The translations under genes were made by a program, and so were the position numbers. A stretch of DNA of 20,567 bases from a virus. Below, in pieces: positions 12,860 through 20,185 of this stretch. The stretch spans positions 5,080-25,646 of the IMG/VR virus record IMGVR_UViG_3300030450_001525. One strand, written 5' to 3'. The number at the start of each line of letters is the position of its first letter. The stretch's first letter is position 1. The notes under the pieces were generated by a model, which worked only from the letters and a program-made list of their open reading frames with translations, made no database searches and was not told the origin of the DNA.

Positions 12860-13692
12860 TATTCCACACTCCTTTTATATAATGATCTTGGTTTGCCTTG
12901 ACCTAGTCTAACACGTTCATATTTATCGAACTCACATAAAGAGTGTTCGATGTCTCGCATCTCTAAATCTGGGACTTGTCCATGTAAAAAATCTGGACTT
13001 GCTTTTAAAAGTTCTCGCATCTCGACTATATTCTGACCACTTTTTACATGTTTGTCTACTGGTCTGTTATAAACTCTATTTAAACCACGTTTTGCTCCTG
13101 GTCCAGGATTCGCCCATTCCATAATATCATCGGCATTTTCTCCTACCCATGTGTGTCGCCAATCTGTAATAACTTCGTAAGCCATAAATGGACCCATGTA
13201 TGGATAAGGTAATAAAACTTCCCACAATTTACGTAAAGAGTCTTTAGCTTCATGTATATCATCTAAAAATTTATTATGGTTTTTCATAATTTGATCGATA
13301 CACCAACATACTCCTGCTAGTTTATCCATTCCGTTAGGTGTTTTTATTATGTATGCTCCAGTAATCCATTGTGGTTGATCTTTCATAACTTCATAGCATA
13401 GTTCACTGTCCCAATACCTATGTAAATCATGTTTCTTTAAAACTTCTCCTGTAGCGATAAGATTAAACCATCTAAAAATTATAGTAGCTAATATAACATC
13501 CTGTTCATCTTTTAAAGGTTCACGTATATTTTCTTTAAACCATACTGTTGTCTTATCGTTCTCCCTAAACACATTAGTAAATTTATATTTTTGTAAAATA
13601 GGATCTTTTGTCCAAGGAAACTCCTCACCACGCAATCTACGTAAATGTATTAAATGTCTTTCGTTTATAAAATTAAAAAAATCAATGTACAT
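12859..13692 (-). CDS. 5-hmdU-DNA-kinase helical / aGPT-PPlase family protein, 277 aa
   Basis: The N-terminus (ERHLIHLRRLRGEEFPWTKD, residues 11-30) and KFTNVFREND (37-46) match the helical family described as HMUDK_hel and alpha-glutamyl/putrescinyl thymine pyrophosphorylase. In phages such as ViI and related viruses these act on 5-hydroxymethyl-dU in DNA. The remainder is also alpha-helical, with GAYIIKTPNGMDKL, ITDWRHTW and GPGAKRGLNR (about 200). No Walker A P-loop is present, so the kinase part seen in fused 5-hmdU kinases is absent and should be sought elsewhere in the genome. AGGA lies 6 nt before the ATG. It overlaps the zinc-finger gene by 11 nt. Confidence 0.82.
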   Translation of the reverse strand: MYIDFFNFINERHLIHLRRLRGEEFPWTKDPILQKYKFTNVFRENDKTTVWFKENIREPLKDEQDVILATIIFRWFNLIATGEVLKKHDLHRYWDSELCYEVMKDQPQWITGAYIIKTPNGMDKLAGVCWCIDQIMKNHNKFLDDIHEAKDSLRKLWEVLLPYPYMGPFMAYEVITDWRHTWVGENADDIMEWANPGPGAKRGLNRVYNRPVDKHVKSGQNIVEMRELLKASPDFLHGQVPDLEMRDIEHSLCEFDKYERVRLGQGKPRSLYKRSVE

Positions 13693-14314
13693 ATTTTTTC
13701 CTTAACCACTGTTCTAGCTTAAACAGTTCTGGTTTTCTGATATTTTCTTTATAATATTTTCTAGCATGTGCTCTACGTTTTTTAGCATGAGCTTTATAGC
13801 TTTTTCGAGTATGTTTATTTAACTTTTCTTTATTATCTGCGTAATAGCGTTTTTGTTTAATAGTCCGAGCTTTCTTTTCGTCTTCGGTTAAATTAGCTTC
13901 ACGTTTTTTAGCTTGTTCTGTTTGATAACTTACGTCATGGTGTTTATTATATTCTTCTTGAAAGATTGTTAAGCCGTCAATAACTACTCTAGCTTCATAC
14001 TCATTTCTATCAAGAATATATTGTTCATGGTTAGCTTCAGCTATGGCAAATATATCTGGGTCAACGGGATAATCGTCAACTGAGAATCTACCGTCACCTA
14101 TAACATAGCTTTCATCTTTTTTAATAGAACTTTCAACTGTAGTTAAACCTCTCGGTCCACCTGCCCATCCGTCAAGGTCTTTATAAATACCTCTTCTTTC
14201 TGAACAAGTGCTTTTAATTTGACATTTCCTGCTACAAAATTTTCTTTGTTTACCTGTAAGTGGATTATCACATTTAGGCAAAGAACATTTTAAATAGTTT
14301 ACTTTTTCACTCAT
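13682..14314 (-). CDS. Cys4 zinc-finger protein with basic C-terminus, 210 aa
   Basis: The N-terminus has a Cys4 finger, Cys10-x4-Cys15-x11-Cys27-x3-Cys31, with CSRKCQIKS typical of a treble-clef-like DNA- or RNA-binding finger. The last 90 residues are strongly Lys/Arg-rich and helical. No HNH catalytic His is evident, though a degenerate endonuclease is possible. ATG at 14314 is chosen because the Cys4 finger begins right after it and the promoter -10 box ends 7 nt earlier, predicting a leaderless start. Other in-frame ATGs at 14359 (ATGA overlap with helicase) and 14320 are weaker. It heads the modification-polymerase operon and may control it through the palindrome at 14332-14356. Confidence 0.75.
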   Translation of the reverse strand: MSEKVNYLKCSLPKCDNPLTGKQRKFCSRKCQIKSTCSERRGIYKDLDGWAGGPRGLTTVESSIKKDESYVIGDGRFSVDDYPVDPDIFAIAEANHEQYILDRNEYEARVVIDGLTIFQEEYNKHHDVSYQTEQAKKREANLTEDEKKARTIKQKRYYADNKEKLNKHTRKSYKAHAKKRRAHARKYYKENIRKPELFKLEQWLRKKYVH

Positions 14315-14321
14315 GACCATA

Positions 14322-14350
14322 AGTGTACTATAACTCCTATACATTGTAAA
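14322..14350 (-). promoter_or_regulatory. Promoter P11, TTTACA-N17-TACACT, leaderless
   Basis: TTTACA (14345-14350), preceded by ACTCC, and TACACT (14322-14327) have a 17-bp spacer. Only 7 nt separate the -10 box from the ATG at 14314, so the transcript probably starts at the ATG and has no Shine-Dalgarno. It drives the long modification-polymerase operon. Confidence 0.75.
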
Positions 14351-14356
14351 GGAGTT
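14332..14356. promoter_or_regulatory. Near-perfect 25-bp palindrome, operator candidate
   Basis: The half-site AACTCCTaTACA (14332-14343) is mirrored by TGTAaAGGAGTT (14345-14356) about a central T. Eleven of twelve pairs are complementary. It covers the -35 box and spacer of P11 and touches the helicase stop codon. It may bind a dimeric regulator, perhaps the zinc-finger protein encoded just downstream. The left arm resembles the ACTCCTTTACT upstream of other promoters, but only this copy is palindromic. Confidence 0.6.
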
Positions 14357-15864
14357 CATAGGATTGGTTTAAAAAATTTAGAAGTAGATGGCTGAACTAT
14401 ATGTAGGTTTTTTCTAGTTCTAGTCACAGCCACATAAAACGCACGATTTTCTCCGTCTGGTCGTGCATATAGTTCGTTAGCAGTTTTAACAGATATATCT
14501 GTAAACACTACTACATTGTCTGCCTCTCCACCTTTTGCTGCGTGTATAGTAGATAAACGTATTCTAGGTTTTGTAGCTTTTTCTCCTCTACGTAAACAAG
14601 CTATAAGATATTCTCTTTGTTGTGCTCCAACTCTATCAAAAGCCTTATGCCATATCTCATCAGTCAGGAGTCCATGTTTTTCTTTTAGTTCCTCTATGTC
14701 GACTAACTCTTCTTCTGAAAGTCCAGGAAGTTTTTTCTTTCCTCTCGCTACACCTTTTCCTACTGACATAAAATAATAAATATCTCGCACTTTACTCACA
14801 GAAACTTTACGTTCTTTACGAAGCAACTCCCAGTTTCCTATAGCATCCAATAATTCCTGCTTTACAGATAGGTTATTATTTTTAGCGTAAATGAAACCAA
14901 TTTGTTGCAAAAATTTTTCAACACGATTTAATATATAGCCGTTGCGTGCAAGAACTAACCAATCTCCATCAGAAAAGTCTATGTGTTCATGGGAAACGTG
15001 AATAAATATTTCTCCTTCAACTGACCTGGGATTCCAAGACTTCTCTCGTCTATTTTCTTTCGGTATTCTATTTAAAATGCCTTGTGCGACTTCGTGAACT
15101 TTTCTTGGTATTCTGTAAGAGTTTTCTAACACAGATACATCACCTTTGAGATCTATGAACGACTGAACATCTGCTCCTGCCCATTGATAGATAGCTTGGT
15201 CATCGTCCCCAGCAACATGTACATGGTTAACTCCTTGTGCTAATTTCTTAATACATTCCCACTGTAATTTAGAAAGATCCTGTGCTTCATCAACGATTAA
15301 CACATCCAAACTTGGTTTAGTTTTATCGCGAACAAAAAGATGTAGCATGTCTGTGTAATCTTTTAAAAATCTTTCTTCCTTATATTTTTCTAAACTTGTA
15401 CAAAACCAATGTACATGATTCCATGGTATATCTACTCCTGAGATTTTCCACTGTTCTTTTACAGATATTTGTTTATTTCTGGCTATGTTTTCTATAAAAA
15501 GCATTTGGTCACCCTTTGATAGACCAAAAACTGTACCCTCTTCAGTTTTAAGTTGACCATTTAATGGTTCTCCCATAATTTTACTAAACTCTTTATAGTG
15601 TGTTCTAGCCATTATGTCTGATGTTTTTAACCCTAACCAATTATAACAAAGTGAGTGTATAGTTCTAAAATAAACCAACTGTTTTCTGTCTAAATTAAAC
15701 CTAAAACTTGCTCTTTCTAATGCCTCGTTTGCAGCTTTTTTAGTAAACGCTAAATAACCTATTTTGTGAGGCTCCACACCGTTCTCCAAGTAATCTTCTG
15801 TAAGATTTAGGAGACTGGTAGTCTTTCCAGTTCCTGGTGGTCCAAGTAAGATGTTCCACGTCAC
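14356..15864 (-). CDS. SF1A (UvrD/Dda-like) DNA helicase, 502 aa
   Basis: Helicase motifs are complete: Walker A GPPGTGKTT (8-16), Ia YLAFTKKAANEA (37-48), Walker B DEAQ (192-195), III VAGDDDQAIYQWAG (217-230), IV region VLENSYRIP (245-253), V LSTIHAAKGGEADNVVVFT (437-455) and VI NRAFYVAVTRTRKNL (473-487). With 502 residues and few inserts it is nearer to T4 Dda or PcrA-like minimal forms than to full UvrD. It should unwind duplex DNA 3' or 5' at forks. Start codon is GTG, overlapping the stop of the 68-aa gene (GTGA). It lies in the P8 operon, next to the replication genes. Confidence 0.95.
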   Translation of the reverse strand: MTWNILLGPPGTGKTTSLLNLTEDYLENGVEPHKIGYLAFTKKAANEALERASFRFNLDRKQLVYFRTIHSLCYNWLGLKTSDIMARTHYKEFSKIMGEPLNGQLKTEEGTVFGLSKGDQMLFIENIARNKQISVKEQWKISGVDIPWNHVHWFCTSLEKYKEERFLKDYTDMLHLFVRDKTKPSLDVLIVDEAQDLSKLQWECIKKLAQGVNHVHVAGDDDQAIYQWAGADVQSFIDLKGDVSVLENSYRIPRKVHEVAQGILNRIPKENRREKSWNPRSVEGEIFIHVSHEHIDFSDGDWLVLARNGYILNRVEKFLQQIGFIYAKNNNLSVKQELLDAIGNWELLRKERKVSVSKVRDIYYFMSVGKGVARGKKKLPGLSEEELVDIEELKEKHGLLTDEIWHKAFDRVGAQQREYLIACLRRGEKATKPRIRLSTIHAAKGGEADNVVVFTDISVKTANELYARPDGENRAFYVAVTRTRKNLHIVQPSTSKFFKPIL

Positions 15865-16067
15865 TTTTTCTTACTTTTCTTTTTAGGTGTATCTTCTTGT
15901 TTTACTTCGTTAGGCTTGTTAAAAGCTGGATCGTTCATAACCAAATCCACTATATCAGCCATGTTTAAAAGTGTGTCATGTAGTTGCTTCCGTAATGGAG
16001 CTGGTGTTAAATTAGATTCAAGAAGCAGTATGTACTGCTGCATATTTTCTCGTATAGTTGTTTTCAT
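15861..16067 (-). CDS. Unknown 68-aa protein with Lys-rich tail
   Basis: The first 50 residues are helical with amphipathic leucines (MQQYILLLESNLTPAPLRKQLHDTLLNM split in two helices), and the end is PKKKSKKK. No family recognised. GGAGG stands 4 nt before the ATG, which overlaps the previous stop (ATGA). It is coupled to the helicase (GTGA) downstream and may be a helicase accessory protein, by position only. Confidence 0.8.
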   Translation of the reverse strand: MKTTIRENMQQYILLLESNLTPAPLRKQLHDTLLNMADIVDLVMNDPAFNKPNEVKQEDTPKKKSKKK

Positions 16068-16384
16068 AAAACCTCCGCAGGTATAGCAACTAAATGTGTC
16101 TCGAAAAAGTATCCTTCTTCAGAGTTTTTTAAGTTGTCGATTATAGATTTATCATAACATCTAGCAGGTAAACAACAACTAACTCCTTTTCTTAAAACTT
16201 TTGAACCAAGTTTTTGTAGTTGCAGTAATGCCTTTTCCATGTGTTTATCTAAATATTTTGTAGCTTCTGATGAAAACTCACCTATAACATATTTATTCCA
16301 AATATGATGGTGTGTTCCAGTTTCTTGGTCTTCTATGGTTATAGTAAAGACAGTGACGTGATGATGTTGTTTTAATTCTTGCAT
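16064..16384 (-). CDS. Unknown 106-aa protein
   Basis: This 106-residue protein has a His-rich N-terminus (HHHVTVFTITIEDQ, GTHHHIWNK), two Cys pairs (SCCLPARC) around residue 85 and a helical EATKYLDKHMEKALLQL segment. The His/Cys richness suggests metal binding, but no recognised motif spacing is present. AAAGGAG precedes the ATG by 7 nt and promoter P8 lies upstream. First gene of the P8 operon with the 68-aa protein and helicase. Confidence 0.78.
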   Translation of the reverse strand: MQELKQHHHVTVFTITIEDQETGTHHHIWNKYVIGEFSSEATKYLDKHMEKALLQLQKLGSKVLRKGVSCCLPARCYDKSIIDNLKNSEEGYFFETHLVAIPAEVL

Positions 16385-16412
16385 TTTTTTCTCCTTTCTT
16401 AGTTAAAAGACA

Positions 16413-16441
16413 ATCATATCTCCTCTACTGTAAAAAGTAAA
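16413..16441 (-). promoter_or_regulatory. Phage promoter P8, TTTACT-N17-TATGAT
   Basis: TTTACT (16436-16441) and TATGAT (16413-16418), preceded by GAGA, have a 17-bp spacer. The upstream pentamer is ACTAC, deviating from ACTCC by one base. AAAGGAG in the leader serves the 106-aa gene. Confidence 0.8.
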
Positions 16442-16449
16442 GTAGTTTT

Positions 16450-16695
16450 TTAGTGTATTGTCTCGTGTTCTAAAGGCATGTCTTCTAGAACTGAGTCTGT
16501 CGCATAATGAATTACTAACTTTATAATTTCTGGATGTAAATTTAATTTTAATCCGATTGCAAGTGCAGCCCAGATTGTTGCTAAAAGTAAAGCACCATCG
16601 TCTAAACTGTCTTTTCTTAAATCTGTAAAAACTAATGTACTTATTTCTTCTGCTAAATCCATAGCACGTTTCATGTTTAATTCGTAAGAATCCAT
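16450..16695 (-). CDS. Unknown helical protein, 81 aa
   Basis: The 81-residue protein is predicted helical and acidic, with a hydrophobic stretch (LLLATIWAALAIGLKLNL) in the middle that could be one membrane span or a buried helix. No family recognised. No Shine-Dalgarno precedes the ATG. A TATACT-N17-TATGAT promoter ends 8 nt before it, so a leaderless or near-leaderless mRNA is predicted. The gene sits between P12 and P8. The 107-codon frame on the same strand overlapping it (16403-16726) is rejected because its product is Arg/Lys/Phe-rich with no pattern. Confidence 0.7.
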   Translation of the reverse strand: MDSYELNMKRAMDLAEEISTLVFTDLRKDSLDDGALLLATIWAALAIGLKLNLHPEIIKLVIHYATDSVLEDMPLEHETIH

Positions 16696-16703
16696 ATAAA
16701 GAT

Positions 16704-16732
16704 ATCATAGTCTTTATTGTTCTCATAGTATA
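16704..16732 (-). promoter_or_regulatory. Promoter P12, TATACT-N17-TATGAT, probably leaderless
   Basis: TATACT (16727-16732) and TATGAT (16704-16709) have a 17-bp spacer, one -35 base away from the window's TTTACT. The -35 box is 1 bp past the primase stop codon. The -10 box ends 8 nt before the ATG and no ribosome site exists between them. Confidence 0.6.
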
Positions 16733-16733
16733 G

Positions 16734-18248
16734 TTAGAATGGATCCTGTTTCATATCAGGAATCTCTATGTCTGCATCCTCATTAGCATAAGCTGGTATT
16801 CCCCAAGCGTTTACACCTCTGCCTTTTATGTTAAAGAACACATGCTCAGCACCCATGTCTTTTAATTTGGCAGCAATCTGGTTAGTTTTCATGTCCATAA
16901 ACCTGTGTCTTTGTAAATACTCCATTAAATCACGGAGTCTAAAATGTGTCACACCGTCATTAGTCCAAGGTTTACCTAATAGCATTTCTTCTCTAGTGGA
17001 CGCTTGTGCTATGTCTGTACAAAAAGATTCTAATAACTCATTAAATTGTCCTTGTACGGATGCGTCCTCACTTACTTCTATTATTTCTAAACCATTTTCT
17101 AATAATTGTTGCACTAACCCTTGCCATGCAACCTCTTTCATTTTAGGTGGCATAACGTTTAAAGTTTCCATACACACACGTTGAAAACGTATTTGGTTTT
17201 GTAGTTGTTCTGTACTGAGTTCTAAACGTTTATCGTTTACGGACATAAACCATAACGGTGGTTGTGTATTTAGTTTAGCTAAACTAGAGAATACAGGTGC
17301 ATCGTGTCCTGCACCTACGCCAAATTTACATGTTTTACATTTAGTGGGATTACAATAAGACTTTATAGGTTCATCACTACATTTATAATTGTAATCTTTT
17401 TTCTCATGTTGTGAGATAAGGTTCATAACTTCTTTAGCTGGTAGTGGTGGTTGAAAATATTTACGGTTATATTCTTCTAGTTGTTCTCGCCAACTTTCTG
17501 GATACGCTTTCTGTAAATACACAGCCACATTAAACAACCCATTGTTTCTAGTTCCCTCAGGAAATCCTTGTTTTAGTAGTATCTTTAAACAAGGTGGTCC
17601 ATGTTGTAGGTCTTCTTTTACGGTTGCTATTTCTATGTTAAACAACTCATCTGCCGTTGTTAATTGTCTAGTTATGGCATGTGCTAAAAAATCTTCCATG
17701 GTCAATGCTTCTGCTTTCTCTGATAGTCCATATCTAGTTGAGTCGTCGCCACCAAAATATGGCATGTTTAACCATGAACCAATGTCTCCTCTATCTGCTA
17801 ATACTTGTCTTTGTTTAGGAAATATTTCTAACCCACCATAACCTAATCCTGCAGATATTTCCCTTAACTTGTCTTGCATATCCCCAGCTTCAACAGGCTC
17901 TGAGACAAAAAGTAATATATGTGCTCCACCACTTTTACTTCTGCAAACCACTAATGGTAATTTTTGATCCTCTATTTTTTCTACTAGCTCAGCTAAATCT
18001 AAAGGATACACATCTACATCTATACAACCCCAATGACACATATTGTCATCGTCAATGGGAATAACACCTAACCCATATTCTCCCTGTAAGTGTTTTTCCC
18101 ACAGCTCCACAGATGGTCCAGAGGTTTTAACAGTAATGGCTTTACCCTGTTTCTTACCATCGCCTCTGTTTTTAATAACTTCAAAATTACCATGTGCTCT
18201 TTGCGATCCTTTAAACAGCTGAGATAAACTCTCTGCTATTTTTATCAT
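16734..18248 (-). CDS. AEP-superfamily primase (PrimPol-like), 504 aa
   Basis: WGCIDVDVY supplies the catalytic Asp77-x-Asp79, and RSKSGGAHILLFV (102-114; SGGxH is the AEP nucleotide-binding motif) and GLEIFPKQ (139-146, Glu141) complete the archaeo-eukaryotic primase core. Residues about 220-270 (GTRNNGLFNVAVYLQKAYPESWREQL) look like the helical PriCT-like domain. CNPTKCKTC (about 305-313) adds cysteines for zinc or iron-sulfur. The C-terminal third is helical and unrecognised. It should synthesise primers for the family A polymerase, replacing a DnaG-type primase. No Shine-Dalgarno is evident. It belongs to the P9 operon with the SSB-like gene upstream. Confidence 0.85.
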   Translation of the reverse strand: MIKIAESLSQLFKGSQRAHGNFEVIKNRGDGKKQGKAITVKTSGPSVELWEKHLQGEYGLGVIPIDDDNMCHWGCIDVDVYPLDLAELVEKIEDQKLPLVVCRSKSGGAHILLFVSEPVEAGDMQDKLREISAGLGYGGLEIFPKQRQVLADRGDIGSWLNMPYFGGDDSTRYGLSEKAEALTMEDFLAHAITRQLTTADELFNIEIATVKEDLQHGPPCLKILLKQGFPEGTRNNGLFNVAVYLQKAYPESWREQLEEYNRKYFQPPLPAKEVMNLISQHEKKDYNYKCSDEPIKSYCNPTKCKTCKFGVGAGHDAPVFSSLAKLNTQPPLWFMSVNDKRLELSTEQLQNQIRFQRVCMETLNVMPPKMKEVAWQGLVQQLLENGLEIIEVSEDASVQGQFNELLESFCTDIAQASTREEMLLGKPWTNDGVTHFRLRDLMEYLQRHRFMDMKTNQIAAKLKDMGAEHVFFNIKGRGVNAWGIPAYANEDADIEIPDMKQDPF

Positions 18249-18265
18249 AATTATATCTTATATCA

Positions 18266-18294
18266 TGCTCGATGTTATTGAAGAGTATCGAGCA
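18266..18294 (-). other. Intercistronic 8-bp hairpin
   Basis: TGCTCGAT (18266-18273) and ATCGAGCA (18287-18294) form an 8-bp perfect inverted repeat with a 13-nt loop between the SSB-like and primase genes. There is no T-run after it on either strand, so an intrinsic terminator is unlikely. RNA processing or differential expression of the two genes is possible. Confidence 0.5.
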
Positions 18295-18311
18295 AACTCT
18301 TAAGACCATAA

Positions 18312-19076
18312 TTAAAACGGAGTGTCTTCGTTAGCTGTCTTTATGGAACCAGAATTAACATTCTGACTAAACTGTTTAGCAGCAGAATAGATAAAACTAT
18401 CTTCACTTCCTAACTGTTCGTCCATAGCTACATCCCAACCATACCATGATCCCTGATCATTTTGTTCTATCACTGAAGTCAATTTATATTTGTGAGAAAA
18501 CGTAGGTGGTGTAAACACATTACCATCTTTTGTTCTTATTTTAAGACCAGACATTATAGAATTCCATTTTTTAGACTTCTTAAGTTGGCTACCACCAAAA
18601 GCAATAATCGCTTGGCTAAACCCACCTGCGTCATCTAATATAAGTACATAATGATTGGCTGTAGTTGCTATTAGATTACCATTTTCTAAATAATCTTGAC
18701 CTTTGTCACTTCTTACAACTTTACTTAATATTTCAGAATTGTCATGGACACCTGCTAGACCTTTTCTATCAGGCAACCACTCTAAAAAATTACGTTTATA
18801 AGCCACTGGCACTACTGTAACACCCTCTGCACCTTTGTACAATGTATTATCAACAGTATTAAATATATCCCCTTGTTCACAACCAGCTATGTGTTTACCA
18901 TCACGAGCATTAACTTGTGGGCTCATAGCCTGTATAATTCGTAAAAACGGAATAGCTAAATCTTCTGAAGATACATTCTCCAGACCAGAATTAGCGTCTG
19001 CCATCATATCGTTAACATCTAACGATAGTTCAGTTTTTTGTTTTTTTGTTATTGGTTTTTTAACTTCATCATTCAT
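18312..19076 (-). CDS. SSB-like ssDNA-binding protein candidate, 254 aa
   Basis: A conserved phage protein of this type lies next to primase and polymerase. The body has beta-rich segments (GVTVVPVAYKRNFLEWLP, NHYVLILDD, SQAIIAFGGSQLKKSKKW) that resemble an OB-type fold. The C-terminus NEDTPF ends in acidic residues plus Pro-Phe, the tail type through which SSBs recruit replication partners. I recall similar proteins annotated as SSB in marine podophages. The residues that contact DNA cannot be identified. AGGA is placed 8 nt before the ATG. It follows the 188-aa gene by 5 nt. Confidence 0.6.
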   Translation of the reverse strand: MNDEVKKPITKKQKTELSLDVNDMMADANSGLENVSSEDLAIPFLRIIQAMSPQVNARDGKHIAGCEQGDIFNTVDNTLYKGAEGVTVVPVAYKRNFLEWLPDRKGLAGVHDNSEILSKVVRSDKGQDYLENGNLIATTANHYVLILDDAGGFSQAIIAFGGSQLKKSKKWNSIMSGLKIRTKDGNVFTPPTFSHKYKLTSVIEQNDQGSWYGWDVAMDEQLGSEDSFIYSAAKQFSQNVNSGSIKTANEDTPF

Positions 19077-19081
19077 TTTAT

Positions 19082-19648
19082 TTATCCTTTAGTTATTTTA
19101 GTTTTTTGACCTACATATACATTAAAGACATCAAACGGGAGGTCTGTACCGTTTTCTACCTGTTCACGAGCAAACGCTTTAAGAGTCATAGGCTCTACCC
19201 AACGTTTGTTCGTAGGAGCGTACCCTTGAGCAACTAAACTCTCAGACACAGAAACAGCAGACTCATCTTCACCTCTACCAAATTGAACAGAGATTACATT
19301 TTTAATAATGTCCTCATGTCCATTTTGCTTTAGCCATGCAAATGCTTCTGCTTCTCTTTCCTTTCCTATACGTGCAGAATAAAACTGCTGTACAGAAACT
19401 TTTGAACCATCTGCTAATTTAATCTCTGATAGATTACACTCACGCATAGCATCTGGTAATTTTTGTTCTACTATATCCTTTAACATTTTTTTAGCATCAG
19501 CCAAGACTTCTTCTGCTTGTGTAACAACGTCTTGTAATCGTATTTGCTCTTGTGCCCAATAAGATACTTCTTTTAAACTGTCGTTTTGTGGTGTGTTATC
19601 CATGTTAGGTGTGGCATCTTCTTCCCATACATTTTTTAAATCTGACAT
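19082..19648 (-). CDS. Conserved phage protein, coiled-coil N-terminus, 188 aa
   Basis: Residues about 25-70 are helical and charged (WAQEQIRLQDVVTQAEEVLADAKKML), likely a coiled coil. The C-terminal part (VEPMTLKAFAREQVENG, then LPFDVFNVYVGQKTKI) contains a motif I have seen in uncharacterised phage replication-region proteins. Activity unknown; a Gam-like nuclease inhibitor is a possibility without evidence. GGGAG lies 4 nt before the ATG. Second gene of the P9 operon. Confidence 0.7.
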   Translation of the reverse strand: MSDLKNVWEEDATPNMDNTPQNDSLKEVSYWAQEQIRLQDVVTQAEEVLADAKKMLKDIVEQKLPDAMRECNLSEIKLADGSKVSVQQFYSARIGKEREAEAFAWLKQNGHEDIIKNVISVQFGRGEDESAVSVSESLVAQGYAPTNKRWVEPMTLKAFAREQVENGTDLPFDVFNVYVGQKTKITKG

Positions 19649-19657
19649 AATCTCCCT

Positions 19658-19963
19658 CTATTTAAAATCTACTTCAACTGGAAAATATTTATATTCTCTG
19701 TTGTCCCATTTGAGCATATTAACTTTATTAGTATTCATAGCAGCATAATGTGTTGCTATACCTATCGAAACTGGATCTCCGACTAATAAAAGATAGTCTT
19801 CTGGTCCAAAAAACTCTAATGCTGAACGTATTTTAGTGACTGCTTCTTCAGTCGAGAACATTAAATTAGTTTTTGGTGGTAGAAGAAACTCGAGTTCACC
19901 GTAATTAGTAGCAGCAAGTAGATTCTTGCCTGGAGTTTCTTGTATTGCGTAGACTTTTGACAT
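19658..19963 (-). CDS. Unknown phage protein, 101 aa
   Basis: An unrecognised 101-residue protein. SKVYAIQETPGKNLLAATNYGELEFLLPP and EDYLLLVGDPVSIGIATHYAA look like an alpha/beta domain, and NREYKYFPVEV ends with a strand. First gene of the P9 operon. Upstream GAGGA is a weaker and more distant ribosome site (about 11 nt). Similar small proteins open replication operons in other marine phages, without assigned function. Confidence 0.75.
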   Translation of the reverse strand: MSKVYAIQETPGKNLLAATNYGELEFLLPPKTNLMFSTEEAVTKIRSALEFFGPEDYLLLVGDPVSIGIATHYAAMNTNKVNMLKWDNREYKYFPVEVDFK

Positions 19964-19997
19964 TCTTAATTCTTCCTCTAGTTTCTATCTATATTCG

Positions 19998-20026
19998 ATC
20001 ATATCTAATCTTTTCTAAAAAGTAAA
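19998..20026 (-). promoter_or_regulatory. Phage promoter P9, TTTACT-N17-TATGAT
   Basis: TTTACT (20021-20026) and TATGAT (19998-20003) have a 17-bp spacer. Upstream CCGC replaces the usual GTCC. It starts the operon that includes the SSB-like and primase genes. Confidence 0.82.
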
Positions 20027-20185
20027 GCGGAAATATTATTACTTCATGAAAAGTTATTTTCTTGATGATGATACGTTAAAAATTTTCAAAAAGCTAATAT
20101 GCTAATATGATAGCAGGTCAAGACAGTATTGCAAAAGGTGAGGAGTCGTATTACTTTCTCATATTAGACACCTATTACCTAGTCC
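20027..20185. other. Intergenic region between divergent promoters, with repeats
   Basis: About 160 bp without a convincing gene separate P9 and P10. CTAATATG occurs at 20094-20101 and 20102-20109 in direct repeat and as its inverse CATATTAG at 20160-20167. The stretch may hold operators or a replication origin. No DnaA-like box is evident. Confidence 0.4.

Noticed and set aside
12786-12869. GTG extension of the FkbM gene by 28 codons
   Set aside because: It overlaps the 24-aa peptide frame, and the ATG at 12785 has a better ribosome site and a TAATG overlap.
16403-16726. 107-codon frame overlapping the 81-aa gene
   Set aside because: Product is low-complexity Arg/Lys/Phe-rich and would run through promoter P8.
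20046-20105. 19-codon plus-strand frame in the divergent intergenic region
   Set aside because: No ribosome site, no promoter close by.
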